Below are positions 15,193 through 22,734 of a stretch of 34,482 bases of DNA, piece after piece. Both the position numbers and the translations under genes were made by a program. The DNA is taken from positions 1 to 34,482 of the IMG/VR virus record IMGVR_UViG_3300044730_001270; one strand, 5' to 3'. The stretch comes from a virus. The stretch's first letter is position 1. Each line of letters begins with the position of its first letter. The notes under the pieces are model-generated. The model was not told the origin of the DNA. It did not search any database and saw nothing but the letters and a program-made list of their open reading frames with translations.

Positions 15193-17315
15193 TGGTTGAC
15201 GCTCTGTTTGACGCTGATTTACAGCGCCGGGATGCCATGTTTGAACGCATTAACGGCATCGGAATAAACTTGTTTGATCATGTTTGGACGCCCACGCTTA
15301 CCAACCCGCCCACCGTTCCAGCGGAAAGCCTGATCGCTTTTAAGCCGTATCATGCCAATTACTTAAAAGCCGCTGGCGTTAAATTTATCAGGATTTTAAC
15401 GGATCCCACCTTTTACTGGATCGGCAACCAACCGGGTGTGGCTCCATATGCTTCAACACCCGGATTAAAAGCGTTATTCATGGAATGGGTGCAAACGTGC
15501 GTTACAGCTGGCTTACCTGTATTGGTCAGCTTTCGGGATCGCTCAGCTAGCACTATCCAGCCTAACGTGCCAGCGGCTCCATTTCACATGGCCGTTTCAA
15601 CCTCTGACGAAATGGTGGAGTCCTACGGTCAGTTTTTGCGGGGTTTTTGCACGGATTTGGCCGCCATCAGTCAGACCATGATTATGGTAAACCCCAACCA
15701 AGAGCCAAACGTCAGCCAGTACACCAGACAAGGCACGATTTGCGGGCAAGCCAGCCTTGTGAATCCTACCGTGGCAGCAGGCACACTCAGCATTAAACTA
15801 TTTGGGCTGGACAAGCTGGACATTGTGCTTGCCTCTGGGCGAACACCCGCACAAGTAGCCAGCGATATTAACGCTGCTATTGCTGCAAACGGAGATTATA
15901 CGGGCAAAGTAAACGCCTGTATCATGCTCAACCGCTTGCTGATTACCGGCACTAACACCGCCAACATGCTGGAATCAGTCAAAACCAGCTCTGTTAGTTT
16001 TGGGGCTAACTTAGGCCTGAAGCGCTTCACGGGAGAGGATGCCATCACTTACGTTCCGGGGGATGGTGTGAGTTTTCACAAAAAAGAGGCCACCCAACGC
16101 TGGAACAAGATCCAAACCCGGATGATTGAGTACATGCGGGAAGGTGCGCCGCTGATGACTTTTGTACCAATCGGTGCGGATTTTGGAACGCTTGAAGCAA
16201 GCTTGCGGGCTGGGATGCCTGGATGCGGTGATCGTAATGTCATTTATGATATTTGCCACTTGTACGAGCCAATCATCAGTCAACAGGGCCAGATCGGGGC
16301 GAATCAGTACCTTTATCAATCGCCCTACCCGGTCACACCGCCAACTATCACGAGCCGAACTACCACCGTCACCCGCTCCACAACAGGGCAAGTTGACCCG
16401 ATTGATCCGCAATACACCCCGCTATACTTGCCGGGAGCGGCTACGGTATCCATTCCCGGTTACACCTATACCACTGACTATACCGTGACCAATAATGCGG
16501 TTATTTGGGTTTCTGGCATGGGGCCAGCACTCGGCGCAACGTATCCACTCACCCACCAATACTATGATCAAGAATGGCTTAACGAAGTCATTGCCAAGCC
16601 GCCTGTCAGGGTTGTGGATACAACGATTGTGCGGGGCGCTGGAGCGACCGACACGCTCAATGCGGCTTACGGCGATCTGGTTCCGTCCACACCAAACCAA
16701 GCCGCTAACGGCATCAGAACCATCACGCAAGGCGCAACCAATTATGTCGAGGGTGTAAACTGGACGGTTTCCGGCAATATTATCACTTGGATCGGTGCAA
16801 AGCCTGAAACTGCATCCACTTACACCGGCACGTTTTTTGTTACTCGCTCGCTGGCCTTGCAAGCGTATGTAATCAACAACACCGGGATCACGGTTACGCC
16901 ATCGCTTACTCAGGTTGCCTATGCCTTAACTGTATCTCAAAACTACGCTTCAACCGGCTACGGTACAGCCAATCTCAGAGCCCGGATCAAACTGATTGCA
17001 GACGTGGCCAAGCGGAATAACCTAAAAGTTCTGATGGGTGAGTTTGGCATGCCAAAGCAATCGGATAACGCTACTCCGATCCGCACGTATGCCGATCAGG
17101 CAAGCAATACAGCTTATTATCAGGATTTTGTGGAGGCGCTTAACGACTTCGGCGTTCCTGGCTTGTTCTGGGAGCTTCGTTCAGGCTCTTGGGGCGCTTT
17201 CTCGCTATCCGGCAACGATAACGGATCAACTGTGAGCGGCATCAATAACAGTGACTTGCGGCAAACGTGGGTTGCGGATGCCCTTGGCTTCACTGGCGCA
17301 AATCCTATTTCTTAA
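15192..17315 (+). CDS. Tailspike glycoside hydrolase, GH5-like (clan GH-A) with large insertions
   Basis: 707 residues, TAATG overlap with the fibre before it. Barrel signatures appear in order: FERINGIGINLFDH, GVKFIRILTDPTF, GLPVLVSFRDR, VNPNQEPN (E171, likely acid/base; the residue before E is Q where GH5 normally has N), NVIYDICHLYEP (H356-Y358), VLMGEFG (E617, likely nucleophile) and VPGLFWELRSG (W660). The two glutamates are about 446 residues apart, far more than a normal GH5, because beta-rich insertions lie at roughly 180-275 and 380-560. The first insertion resembles hook/sheath-like domains (TPAQVASDINAAIAANGDY). Probably degrades a capsule or other glycan of the host. Confidence 0.7.
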   Translation: MVDALFDADLQRRDAMFERINGIGINLFDHVWTPTLTNPPTVPAESLIAFKPYHANYLKAAGVKFIRILTDPTFYWIGNQPGVAPYASTPGLKALFMEWVQTCVTAGLPVLVSFRDRSASTIQPNVPAAPFHMAVSTSDEMVESYGQFLRGFCTDLAAISQTMIMVNPNQEPNVSQYTRQGTICGQASLVNPTVAAGTLSIKLFGLDKLDIVLASGRTPAQVASDINAAIAANGDYTGKVNACIMLNRLLITGTNTANMLESVKTSSVSFGANLGLKRFTGEDAITYVPGDGVSFHKKEATQRWNKIQTRMIEYMREGAPLMTFVPIGADFGTLEASLRAGMPGCGDRNVIYDICHLYEPIISQQGQIGANQYLYQSPYPVTPPTITSRTTTVTRSTTGQVDPIDPQYTPLYLPGAATVSIPGYTYTTDYTVTNNAVIWVSGMGPALGATYPLTHQYYDQEWLNEVIAKPPVRVVDTTIVRGAGATDTLNAAYGDLVPSTPNQAANGIRTITQGATNYVEGVNWTVSGNIITWIGAKPETASTYTGTFFVTRSLALQAYVINNTGITVTPSLTQVAYALTVSQNYASTGYGTANLRARIKLIADVAKRNNLKVLMGEFGMPKQSDNATPIRTYADQASNTAYYQDFVEALNDFGVPGLFWELRSGSWGAFSLSGNDNGSTVSGINNSDLRQTWVADALGFTGANPIS

Positions 17316-17359
17316 TTCCAGCACAAGATTTATAAAAAAAATTAATAGGAGTAAAAAGA

Positions 17360-17773
17360 ATGAGTTCACAACCTCCGGTAACGCCTTTAGTAGTTGGGGC
17401 TAAATATAACGTCAACCGCCCTCTGGTTCCCAATGGCCAGACAGGAATCATTCAGGGTGACTCTCAAGGCGCTCAGTTGATCAATACAGGCTTTTATCTT
17501 GGTGATTTATTTTCCATAGCCAAAAGCGTAACCACAACAGCGTCCACTTTGATTGGCCCAAATACAAACCGAACCTATTTATCAATTCAAAATCAGGATG
17601 CCACTAACGCTATTTTTATCAAACCAGATGGAACCGCCGCCGCCAACGGAGGCTCTATCCGAATTGGCCCATTGGGGGAAAAAGTTTTTGAAAACGGATT
17701 TATCCCTCGCCAATGGTTTTCCGCTATTTCCAGCACTGGCACCGTTGTTGTTAACGTGACTGAAGGGATTTAA
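17360..17773 (+). CDS. Small beta-sandwich tail adaptor, paralogue of the 11867-12280 product
   Basis: 137 residues; RBS TAGGAG ahead of the ATG. Same length as its paralogue and the same C-terminal 80-residue module (NRTYLSIQNQD, ANGGSIRIGPLG, VVVNVTEGI), while the N-terminal 50 residues differ. It is placed directly before the SGNH esterase gene, two bases apart, supporting the idea that each copy serves the spike encoded next to it. Confidence 0.55.
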   Translation: MSSQPPVTPLVVGAKYNVNRPLVPNGQTGIIQGDSQGAQLINTGFYLGDLFSIAKSVTTTASTLIGPNTNRTYLSIQNQDATNAIFIKPDGTAAANGGSIRIGPLGEKVFENGFIPRQWFSAISSTGTVVVNVTEGI

Positions 17774-17775
17774 TC

Positions 17776-18996
17776 ATGCCAAGAATTTATAAAACCGGGA
17801 ACACGAATACCGTCTGGGCCAAGCACTGGTTAGCCGATGTTAAAGCGGGTGGGGTTCGTACCGATTACACCTCGACTCAATGCGGCTTTATGATCGCACC
17901 TCCTCCCTCTTTTAAGCGGGTTCGATTTTTGTTTAAAAACATTGAAGCGACCCCGCCCAATGTAAAAATGATTGTAGCCGTAACCAATACTTCGGCGAAC
18001 AAAATAGAACCGTCAGTAGGCAACACTAAAACCAACAATCCCACCACTGGCTGGGTAGACGTGAGGTTTAGCGGCGCTCTAACGGGCGCATTGCCTCCTT
18101 TTATCTCTGGGAATGTCAGGGTTCCGGCTACCATGTGGTCTGACTGGGTTGATCTGCCCTCTATTCCGCCTACTGATGGTGCTTCCACTACCCCATACCT
18201 GATGTGGCGGACTAAATTCGATAACCCATTTACCTTCTGGGCACAGGGTACAACCCGCACCACGATTGCTTACCCTGCAAACTTTTTTGATAATTACTTC
18301 AACTTTGGCAACGACCGCACCGTAAACCCGGAAAACGGAACAGCAGCCAACACCACAACCTATCAGGATTCCACCGGAATCCATGCTATTGAATTTGATA
18401 CCGGTATTGTAGTCCACCGGATACTATGCGTAGGTGACTCGATTACTCAAGGCGTTGGGGATAACACGCAAGGGAACTCAATGGGGTCATGGGTTCCAAA
18501 GGCTGAAACACTGGCCCGTGCTAGTGGTAGTTTATTGAATTTCATGAACTACGGCCAGGGAAGTTGTCCTTCTGATGCTTTTGCCGCTTTCGGTAGACAA
18601 GCCGTAACGGATCACTTGCCCACTGTGGCCATGTACAGCGTTTGGACTCCAAACGACTCGATTCCAGACGCTACCAATACATTGACGGCCTATAACCGTG
18701 CTATGGATTTTGCGGCGCATTGCAGGAGCTATGGAGTACAGCCTGTCTTTGCCTTTCTGGCTCCCAACGATGGCTATATTCTAGCGGCGGATAATTTCCG
18801 TAAAGCCTTGATTACCAAGTGCAAAGCAACCGATATTCCGGTTGTGGATATGACACCAGCCGTAGGGGATGGCGCAAGTCCTGAACGGTTTATTGCAGGC
18901 CGTAAAAATGACAATACCCACCCGAACGCAACGGGTTATCAGGCAATGGCGGAAATCGCTATTTCTCGACTGTCGCAGATATTGGCCATTGCTTGA
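17776..18996 (+). CDS. SGNH/GDSL-type hydrolase tailspike (esterase or deacetylase)
   Basis: 406 residues. The first 200 are a beta-rich N-terminal domain. Then the SGNH blocks follow: ILCVGDSITQG (S222 nucleophile), NYGQGSCPSD (block II Gly), YSVWTPNDS (block III Asn, with WTPND instead of the usual GxND) and DNTHPNATGY (D379 and H382 of block V). All four catalytic positions look intact. Such enzymes on tails remove acetyl groups from O-antigen or capsule. No signal peptide, which fits a virion protein. Confidence 0.8.
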   Translation: MPRIYKTGNTNTVWAKHWLADVKAGGVRTDYTSTQCGFMIAPPPSFKRVRFLFKNIEATPPNVKMIVAVTNTSANKIEPSVGNTKTNNPTTGWVDVRFSGALTGALPPFISGNVRVPATMWSDWVDLPSIPPTDGASTTPYLMWRTKFDNPFTFWAQGTTRTTIAYPANFFDNYFNFGNDRTVNPENGTAANTTTYQDSTGIHAIEFDTGIVVHRILCVGDSITQGVGDNTQGNSMGSWVPKAETLARASGSLLNFMNYGQGSCPSDAFAAFGRQAVTDHLPTVAMYSVWTPNDSIPDATNTLTAYNRAMDFAAHCRSYGVQPVFAFLAPNDGYILAADNFRKALITKCKATDIPVVDMTPAVGDGASPERFIAGRKNDNTHPNATGYQAMAEIAISRLSQILAIA

Positions 18997-19016
18997 CCAA
19001 GATGAAGGAGATCCTC

Positions 19017-19499
19017 ATGGCTGCCGAACAGTACAAGCTGTTTATCAAGCGTACCAAGGGCTCAGTCTATGGCGTAATGACCCTTCAGCGGGTGATTGAT
19101 GGCCAAGTGACCAAGATCTTTGACAAGCTCCCGATTGCTTCGGGGCAATATCCCTACGTCAACGGCGGCGCTGGTGACTGGGTGAAAGGCAAAGGCCCAA
19201 CGCCCATTGGCAAGCACTGGCTTTCCACTAAGCGGGATGCGCTGATAATGGAGCCTAAAGGCACCCCGTTTTACGTCATCGGCACCAAACCGGGGGAACG
19301 GGTGATTTATGGATCCGGGGGTAAAAGCCGCTCAGATTGTGGTGTTCACCTTGAAAACAGGCATCCCGGATCCGCTGGTTGTCCTGTGTTGCTGCATGAT
19401 ACTCCGAAGCGGAGCAAGACGGCTTGGCTATTCTTTGAGGAGCTGGACAGGCTTCATGCTGCGGGGGTAGATTATATCCCGCTGGAGGTGTTCTTTTGA
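19017..19499 (+). CDS. L,D-transpeptidase-fold protein, probable lysin
   Basis: 160 residues from ATG 19017; AAGGAG at 19005-19010 fixes this start over upstream TTG and ATG codons. The sequence GKGPTPIGKHWLST, FYVIGTKPGERVIYGSGG and especially GVHLENRHPGSAGC (H111, S119, C122) carries the YkuD-like catalytic His and Cys in the HxxNxxPGSAGC form seen in phage and toxin-related proteins. Location at the end of the late operon, where lysis genes are normal, suggests a peptidoglycan-cutting or trimming role. A structural role in the virion is the alternative. Confidence 0.65.
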   Translation: MAAEQYKLFIKRTKGSVYGVMTLQRVIDGQVTKIFDKLPIASGQYPYVNGGAGDWVKGKGPTPIGKHWLSTKRDALIMEPKGTPFYVIGTKPGERVIYGSGGKSRSDCGVHLENRHPGSAGCPVLLHDTPKRSKTAWLFFEELDRLHAAGVDYIPLEVFF

Positions 19500-19948
19500 C
19501 AGACGGAAACCTGAAAGACGGCCTATACCGCACATACACCCCCACCATCACCGTCTGGCAACACGGCGAGGTCAAAGAGCGCATCGTTGTCCCCGCTGGG
19601 CAGACCACGGACTATTCCAGCATACCCGACAAAGGCGTGACTGGCTGGCTGGCTCGGCGCTTGGGGCTGGTTAAGAGCGATCCTTGGTTTACTCGTTCCG
19701 GAAAAATCCATGATGAGCTTTACAACGCCTTAAAACGCCGCAAGGGCTATCTGCCAGAGGGCTGGTATCAGTTCTTCAACCCGCAAACGCTGAAATGGGA
19801 GCCGGTGCTGGATTACCAATGGAATCGTCAGCAGGCGGATGCTATTTGGCGGCGCATCAGCATCGAGGACGGTTGCCCGGTGAAAGTGGCTGAGCGTGGT
19901 TATATGGCGTTACGGGCTTTCGGTGGCTGGCATTTATTTTTAAGTTAA
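19496..19948 (+). CDS. DUF1353 phage protein
   Basis: 150 residues from TTG 19496 overlapping the previous stop; GGAGGTG six bases upstream supports the rare start. The pattern VVPAGQTTDYSSIPDK, SGKIHDELYNAL, QQADAIWRRISIEDG and a C-terminal AERGYMALRAFGGWH is DUF1353, a small family often next to lysis or tail genes whose conserved His-Asp could bind metal. Function not established. It is the last gene before the late terminator. Confidence 0.75.
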   Translation: MTDGNLKDGLYRTYTPTITVWQHGEVKERIVVPAGQTTDYSSIPDKGVTGWLARRLGLVKSDPWFTRSGKIHDELYNALKRRKGYLPEGWYQFFNPQTLKWEPVLDYQWNRQQADAIWRRISIEDGCPVKVAERGYMALRAFGGWHLFLS

Positions 19949-19973
19949 ATTCCCCCTCAACATACCGCCTCTT

Positions 19974-20004
19974 CCTCCCCCTGCTGAAAAGTGGGGGGCT
20001 TTTT
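19974..20004 (+). terminator. Rho-independent terminator of the late operon
   Basis: CCCCC at 19977-19981 pairs with GGGGG at 19993-19997 across an 11-base loop, followed by a C and five T (20000-20004). It lies 26 bases after the DUF1353 stop. Confidence 0.65.
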
Positions 20005-20012
20005 GCTATAAT
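19984..20012 (+). promoter_or_regulatory. Putative plus-strand promoter of the structured RNA region
   Basis: A perfect TATAAT occurs at 20007-20012. At 17 bases upstream stands CTGAAA (19984-19989), four of six matches to TTGACA. The box lies inside the end of the late terminator, so transcription here would restart after termination. Weak -35, moderate confidence. Confidence 0.4.
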
Positions 20013-20220
20013 AAGCTTACCCTCTCCAGTCGAAGGCTTACGTTTTTACGTGAGGCAGCGCAGCTTTTAGCTGACTAGGCTGGGGGGGGCACAGGCTCTT
20101 GACGGGGGAGCCTGCGTAAGCGAATCCCCTTTCATCATTTCCCCCATTCAGCCTCGCAATTGACCTGCTGAATGGTGCGGCCGGGGTGTCCGTTGGTCAG
20201 AAAAAGCCCCACCATTTCCA
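20013..20220 (+). ncRNA. Candidate structured non-coding RNA, no known family recognised
   Basis: No credible ORF. Perfect stems: CAGC/GCTG (20061-20064 with 20070-20073), CAGGCTC/GAGCCTG (20092-20098 with 20108-20114), GCTTACG/CGTAAGC (20036-20042 with 20115-20121) and CCATTCAGC/GCTGAATGG (20144-20152 with 20167-20175). A second GCTTAC at 20015-20020 could compete for CGTAAGC, giving two alternative folds. It is bracketed by TATAAT and a strong terminator. It might also be part of a long 3' region or a DNA-level site; strand is inferred from the promoter. Confidence 0.45.
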
Positions 20221-20222
20221 AC

Positions 20223-20259
20223 AAAAAAGCCCCGATGCCATCACAGCGCCGGGGCTTTT
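20223..20259. terminator. Bidirectional terminator between converging operons
   Basis: GCCCCG (20229-20234) pairs with CGGGGC (20250-20255), flanked by six A on the left and four T on the right, so it works in both directions. It sits six bases beyond the last stop of the minus-strand early operon and also ends plus-strand transcription. Confidence 0.8.
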
Positions 20260-20264
20260 GGTGT

Positions 20265-20486
20265 TTAACGTTTGATAAATTCTCTGCACTCTTGAAGGAC
20301 TACAGCTAATTCCTTGAATACTTTCTTTTGTTCCTTGTCTGCCTGGTTGCGCCCTGCCACAAAAGCTCTTTCTAGATGGTAATTAACGAAAGCCCCTCCA
20401 TGCAGTGGATCAGCAATAGTAATTCCGACTTGCTGACAATGGGTTTTGAAATTATTTTTAATCTCGTCTAATTCGCTAAGTTCCAC
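20265..20486 (-). CDS. Hypothetical protein, last gene of the early operon
   Basis: 73 residues from a GTG at 20486 that overlaps the previous stop region, with GAGGAGG a few bases upstream. A longer frame to 20606 exists but would run 130 bases into the ClpX-like gene. The protein is helical: [38 protein letters not shown] and [19 protein letters not shown]. No family recognised. Confidence 0.55.
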   Translation of the reverse strand: MELSELDEIKNNFKTHCQQVGITIADPLHGGAFVNYHLERAFVAGRNQADKEQKKVFKELAVVLQECREFIKR

Positions 20487-20778
20487 CGCTTGCTTCCTCC
20501 TCTTTTTCTTTCGCAACAAGCTCAACGCAAAGGTCAACGCACTCATTGCAAATGTAGACTTCAGGCCCGGCAATGAGTTTTTTAACCTGATCCTGACTTT
20601 TCCCACAAAATGAGCAGCTTAGTTTTTCCTTCTCTTTTTGCCATTCTTTATGGGCCACATTGAAGGCGTTTTGCATAATATGTAATTCGCAAAGCGCAAA
20701 GCCTGAATTGTTATTCCACCATTCCGCTTTACGATGGCAGTTCTCTTTTATGCATTTAGGGTTTGTCTTATCGCTCAC
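20476..20778 (-). CDS. Free-standing ClpX zinc-binding domain protein
   Basis: 100 residues from GTG 20778 (overlap GTGA with the previous stop; GGAGG upstream). The C-terminal 45 residues match the zf-C4 N-terminal domain of Clp[21 protein letters not shown] then [15 protein letters not shown], with CxxC...CxxC. In ClpX this domain dimerises and receives adaptors and substrates. The first 55 residues hold another Cys/His set ([25 protein letters not shown]) and a helix. There is no AAA+ module, so it cannot be an unfoldase; it might bind the host ClpX domain or its adaptors, or simply have reused the fold. Inference. Confidence 0.75.
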   Translation of the reverse strand: MSDKTNPKCIKENCHRKAEWWNNNSGFALCELHIMQNAFNVAHKEWQKEKEKLSCSFCGKSQDQVKKLIAGPEVYICNECVDLCVELVAKEKEEEASGGT

Positions 20779-21011
20779 TTGCTGTCCTCCATCAAAAACC
20801 AATACGCATACTTTTCCTTCACCTCCACCGGCTTCTGCCACTTCTGCCAGTTGAGGCAAGAGGAGCAGGTGCTTTGCTCCCTGCCCACTAAAAAGCCCCT
20901 GCCGGTGCATTCAGGGGCTTGTTTAGCGGTACAGAGAAAGAAGTCAGTGTCGAGGCGTTTGAGGGCTTTTTCCTCCATCGCTTTATTTGCCTGGGTGACG
21001 GCTTTACTCAC
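20775..21011 (-). CDS. Small cysteine-containing hypothetical protein
   Basis: 78 residues, GTG start overlapping the previous stop (GTGA) and ending with the same overlap to the ClpX-like gene. Four cysteines ([20 protein letters not shown]) could bind one zinc ion. Charged N-terminus. No family recognised. Tight coupling suggests it works together with, or is co-regulated with, the ClpX-like protein. Confidence 0.6.
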   Translation of the reverse strand: MSKAVTQANKAMEEKALKRLDTDFFLCTAKQAPECTGRGFLVGREQSTCSSCLNWQKWQKPVEVKEKYAYWFLMEDSK

Positions 21012-21376
21012 TGCTTGGCCTCCATTTCGTTCAGGGCATAGACGGCTTCAATAAGCGTCCACTGCTTTTCAGCGTCATGGACATCTTTACCAGCCAGCTC
21101 TTTCGCCGCCTCCACCACCCGCAGCATGGCAGCGCCGAGGCTGGGGGTTGGTGGGTTTGGGTTAATTAAGGCATTAGCCCTGTCACACCAGTCCGATCCC
21201 TCTGCCCTAACTGGGTTTTTAGTAGTATAGACACCGCTTAAACCATATGCCTCAACCTCATCTGGTGCGTTTAGCATAAAGCAGTAAGCGGTATTGAGTA
21301 ATTTTACAACCTCGTCCAGCCTCGCATTCTCAACGGCCATCTGGGTGAGTTCGGCTTTTAGTTCGTCTGGGGTCAT
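21008..21376 (-). CDS. Hypothetical early protein
   Basis: 122 residues, ATGA overlap with the gene before it. N-terminal helix (TPDELKAELTQMAVENARLD) then LLNTAYCFMLNAPDE, a middle Pro-rich linker (NPNPPTPSLG) and a C-terminal helix (MLRVVEAAKELAGKDVHDAE). Soluble, acidic. Family not recognised; common look of small phage early proteins. Confidence 0.6.
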   Translation of the reverse strand: MTPDELKAELTQMAVENARLDEVVKLLNTAYCFMLNAPDEVEAYGLSGVYTTKNPVRAEGSDWCDRANALINPNPPTPSLGAAMLRVVEAAKELAGKDVHDAEKQWTLIEAVYALNEMEAKQ

Positions 21377-21627
21377 TTACTTAATAGCTCCTGTATTTGC
21401 TTTTCAACATTTTCAAGCCGTTTCTCAATCGTGAGTGGTGGTAAAATCCTTAACCAAGCAATGACTGTTTGCTCTAAACGCTTGTACTCTACGGCTTTGT
21501 AATACAGCCAGAATGTACCATTTTTATAAGTGACTTCCCTGGCACTTTCACCGGCGGGGTAAATACACCAGCCTATTACCGTTTCCCCATCTTCTGGGAC
21601 ACTGTTTTTTGAAAATACCCACTCCAT
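21373..21627 (-). CDS. DUF551-like small protein
   Basis: 84 residues from ATG 21627, chosen because GGAGG lies four bases upstream and because it shares a base with the previous TGA. The WVFSKNSVPEDGETVIGWCI start and TVIAWLRILPPL end resemble DUF551 proteins of phages (W...PEDG..VI.W ... W...P). C-terminal coiled helix RLENVEKQIQELLS is extra. Role unknown. Confidence 0.55.
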   Translation of the reverse strand: MEWVFSKNSVPEDGETVIGWCIYPAGESAREVTYKNGTFWLYYKAVEYKRLEQTVIAWLRILPPLTIEKRLENVEKQIQELLSK

Positions 21628-21782
21628 CACGCCTCCTCAATCATCTTCAGTGACTCGGGGGAGAGGTAGTAGACTGCCTGCCCTATTCCAGTCTCCAATG
21701 AGTTAATTCCTTGCGCTTTTAAGGCATCTCGCCACTCGATAGCCGCCTTAACCACGGCCTTGATGTCGTCTGGTAGGGTCAT
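21627..21782 (-). CDS. Small hypothetical protein
   Basis: 51 residues: MTLPDDIKAVVKAAIEWRDA, then a helix-turn region ending LSPESLKMIEEA. It fills what would otherwise be a gap and its TGA overlaps the next ATG (TGATG), while its own last codons supply the RBS (GAGGAGG) for that gene. Family not recognised. Confidence 0.6.
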   Translation of the reverse strand: MTLPDDIKAVVKAAIEWRDALKAQGINSLETGIGQAVYYLSPESLKMIEEA

Positions 21783-21784
21783 TA

Positions 21785-21934
21785 TCAACTCCAATCCTCA
21801 TCAATATATAGAGTGGTTCCTGACTTAAACTGATAACCTCTGCGTGTCAGAATGTTATATCCGCCCAGGTGAATCGGGTGATCGTCTCTTTCGGTAAATA
21901 ATTCGAGTAACCAGAAAATAAAGCGCTCAAGCAT
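21785..21934 (-). CDS. Small hypothetical protein with hydrophobic start
   Basis: 49 residues from ATG 21934, which overlaps the end of the preceding gene by 8 bases. MLERFIFWLLELFTERDD is an amphipathic or membrane-binding helix, followed by a beta-like part (GGYNILTRRGYQFKSGTTLY). A longer in-frame reading exists but would bury the upstream gene. No family recognised. Confidence 0.5.
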   Translation of the reverse strand: MLERFIFWLLELFTERDDHPIHLGGYNILTRRGYQFKSGTTLYIDEDWS

Positions 21935-22505
21935 CACACCCGCCTTTCTCGCCGTCTGGCTTGCTGATGAGGGCTTCAAGTGCCTGGACGCACCCGTATA
22001 TAGAGGAGTTGTATTCTATACCTCTAACATGCATCCTCGCTTCAATGACTGCAGCACACTCCAAAATAGCCGCCTCCCTCGCCTCTTGCCGCACCTTGGC
22101 CGTGTAAGCGTCTGCTATGGCTTGAGTGTCTTTGAGTAGTGCCTCAATCCGTTTAATATTTTCAGAATGGCCGTAGTCTTTCCATAAAATATCGTGAATT
22201 GTTTTTTTGTGGCCTTCCACCAACGCCGCCACTTGCGCTTGGGCTTGGTCACGCTCCGCCCGCAATTTGGCGGTAGCTTGGGTGATATAGTTCACAAATT
22301 CAGCTTTTAATACGTCAAAGTCAATATCGCCATAATGGACATCGATATATAGCCATTTGCCTTTTGCCTTGTTTATAAAATCTTGAGCCAGCTTCTCAGC
22401 TTGATCCAGACTGGCTGGATCTGTTTTGACTTTAGAAGTGGCGATTTCGCCAAGCTCGCTAAAACTCAGGTTGCAGTTTTTGATCTCAGCTTGATTTTCA
22501 GTCAT
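21927..22505 (-). CDS. Hypothetical coiled-coil early protein
   Basis: 192 residues from ATG 22505 (MTENQAEIKN), overlapping the previous stop; a longer frame exists but lacks a better RBS and overlaps a zinc-ribbon gene. The middle is a long helix rich in Ala/Gln/Glu (ATAKLRAERDQAQAQVAALV, EGHKKTIHDILW, IKRIEALLKDTQAIADAYTA) of coiled-coil type, with Cys in the tail (EKGGCDA). Such proteins are frequent in phage early regions; role unknown. Confidence 0.6.
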   Translation of the reverse strand: MTENQAEIKNCNLSFSELGEIATSKVKTDPASLDQAEKLAQDFINKAKGKWLYIDVHYGDIDFDVLKAEFVNYITQATAKLRAERDQAQAQVAALVEGHKKTIHDILWKDYGHSENIKRIEALLKDTQAIADAYTAKVRQEAREAAILECAAVIEARMHVRGIEYNSSIYGCVQALEALISKPDGEKGGCDA

Positions 22506-22731
22506 TTTGTCCTGCTTTCTTGTCTTTATAAAACGGCTCTTTAATACACCGGGCTTCCACGGTGCAAGTCTCATAACCGCCTTTATGGTGGTCAGTGAAA
22601 CAGTTGCCACAGAAATAAACCGTCCCGCCGCATCTGAAGCATTCATGGGGGATTCCTGAACCACAAAAGCCAATTTCATTTTCAGAATATTTAAAATTAC
22701 TGCATGGTTGCTTTCCTGTTTTTGGTGACAT
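22498..22731 (-). CDS. Small zinc-ribbon-like protein
   Basis: 77 residues, ATG 22731. Contains IGFCGSGIPHECFRCGG then VYFCGNCFTDHHKGGYETC, with two CxxC pairs plus extra Cys/His, suggesting one or two zinc sites. Basic C-terminus. One of several small Cys-rich proteins in this operon. Function not recognised. Confidence 0.6.
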   Translation of the reverse strand: MSPKTGKQPCSNFKYSENEIGFCGSGIPHECFRCGGTVYFCGNCFTDHHKGGYETCTVEARCIKEPFYKDKKAGQND

Positions 22732-22734
22732 CCC

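Noticed and set aside
16011-16862. Long open frames opposite the GH5-like gene
   Set aside because: They are shadows of the coding strand, without RBS or recognisable protein features.
20265-20606. Longer 113-aa reading of the last early gene
   Set aside because: It overlaps the ClpX-like zinc domain gene by about 130 bases; GTG 20486 has a good RBS and a normal short overlap.
21927-22679. 250-aa reading of the coiled-coil gene
   Set aside because: The extra N-terminus covers the whole upstream zinc-ribbon frame; ATG 22505 gives the usual short overlap.
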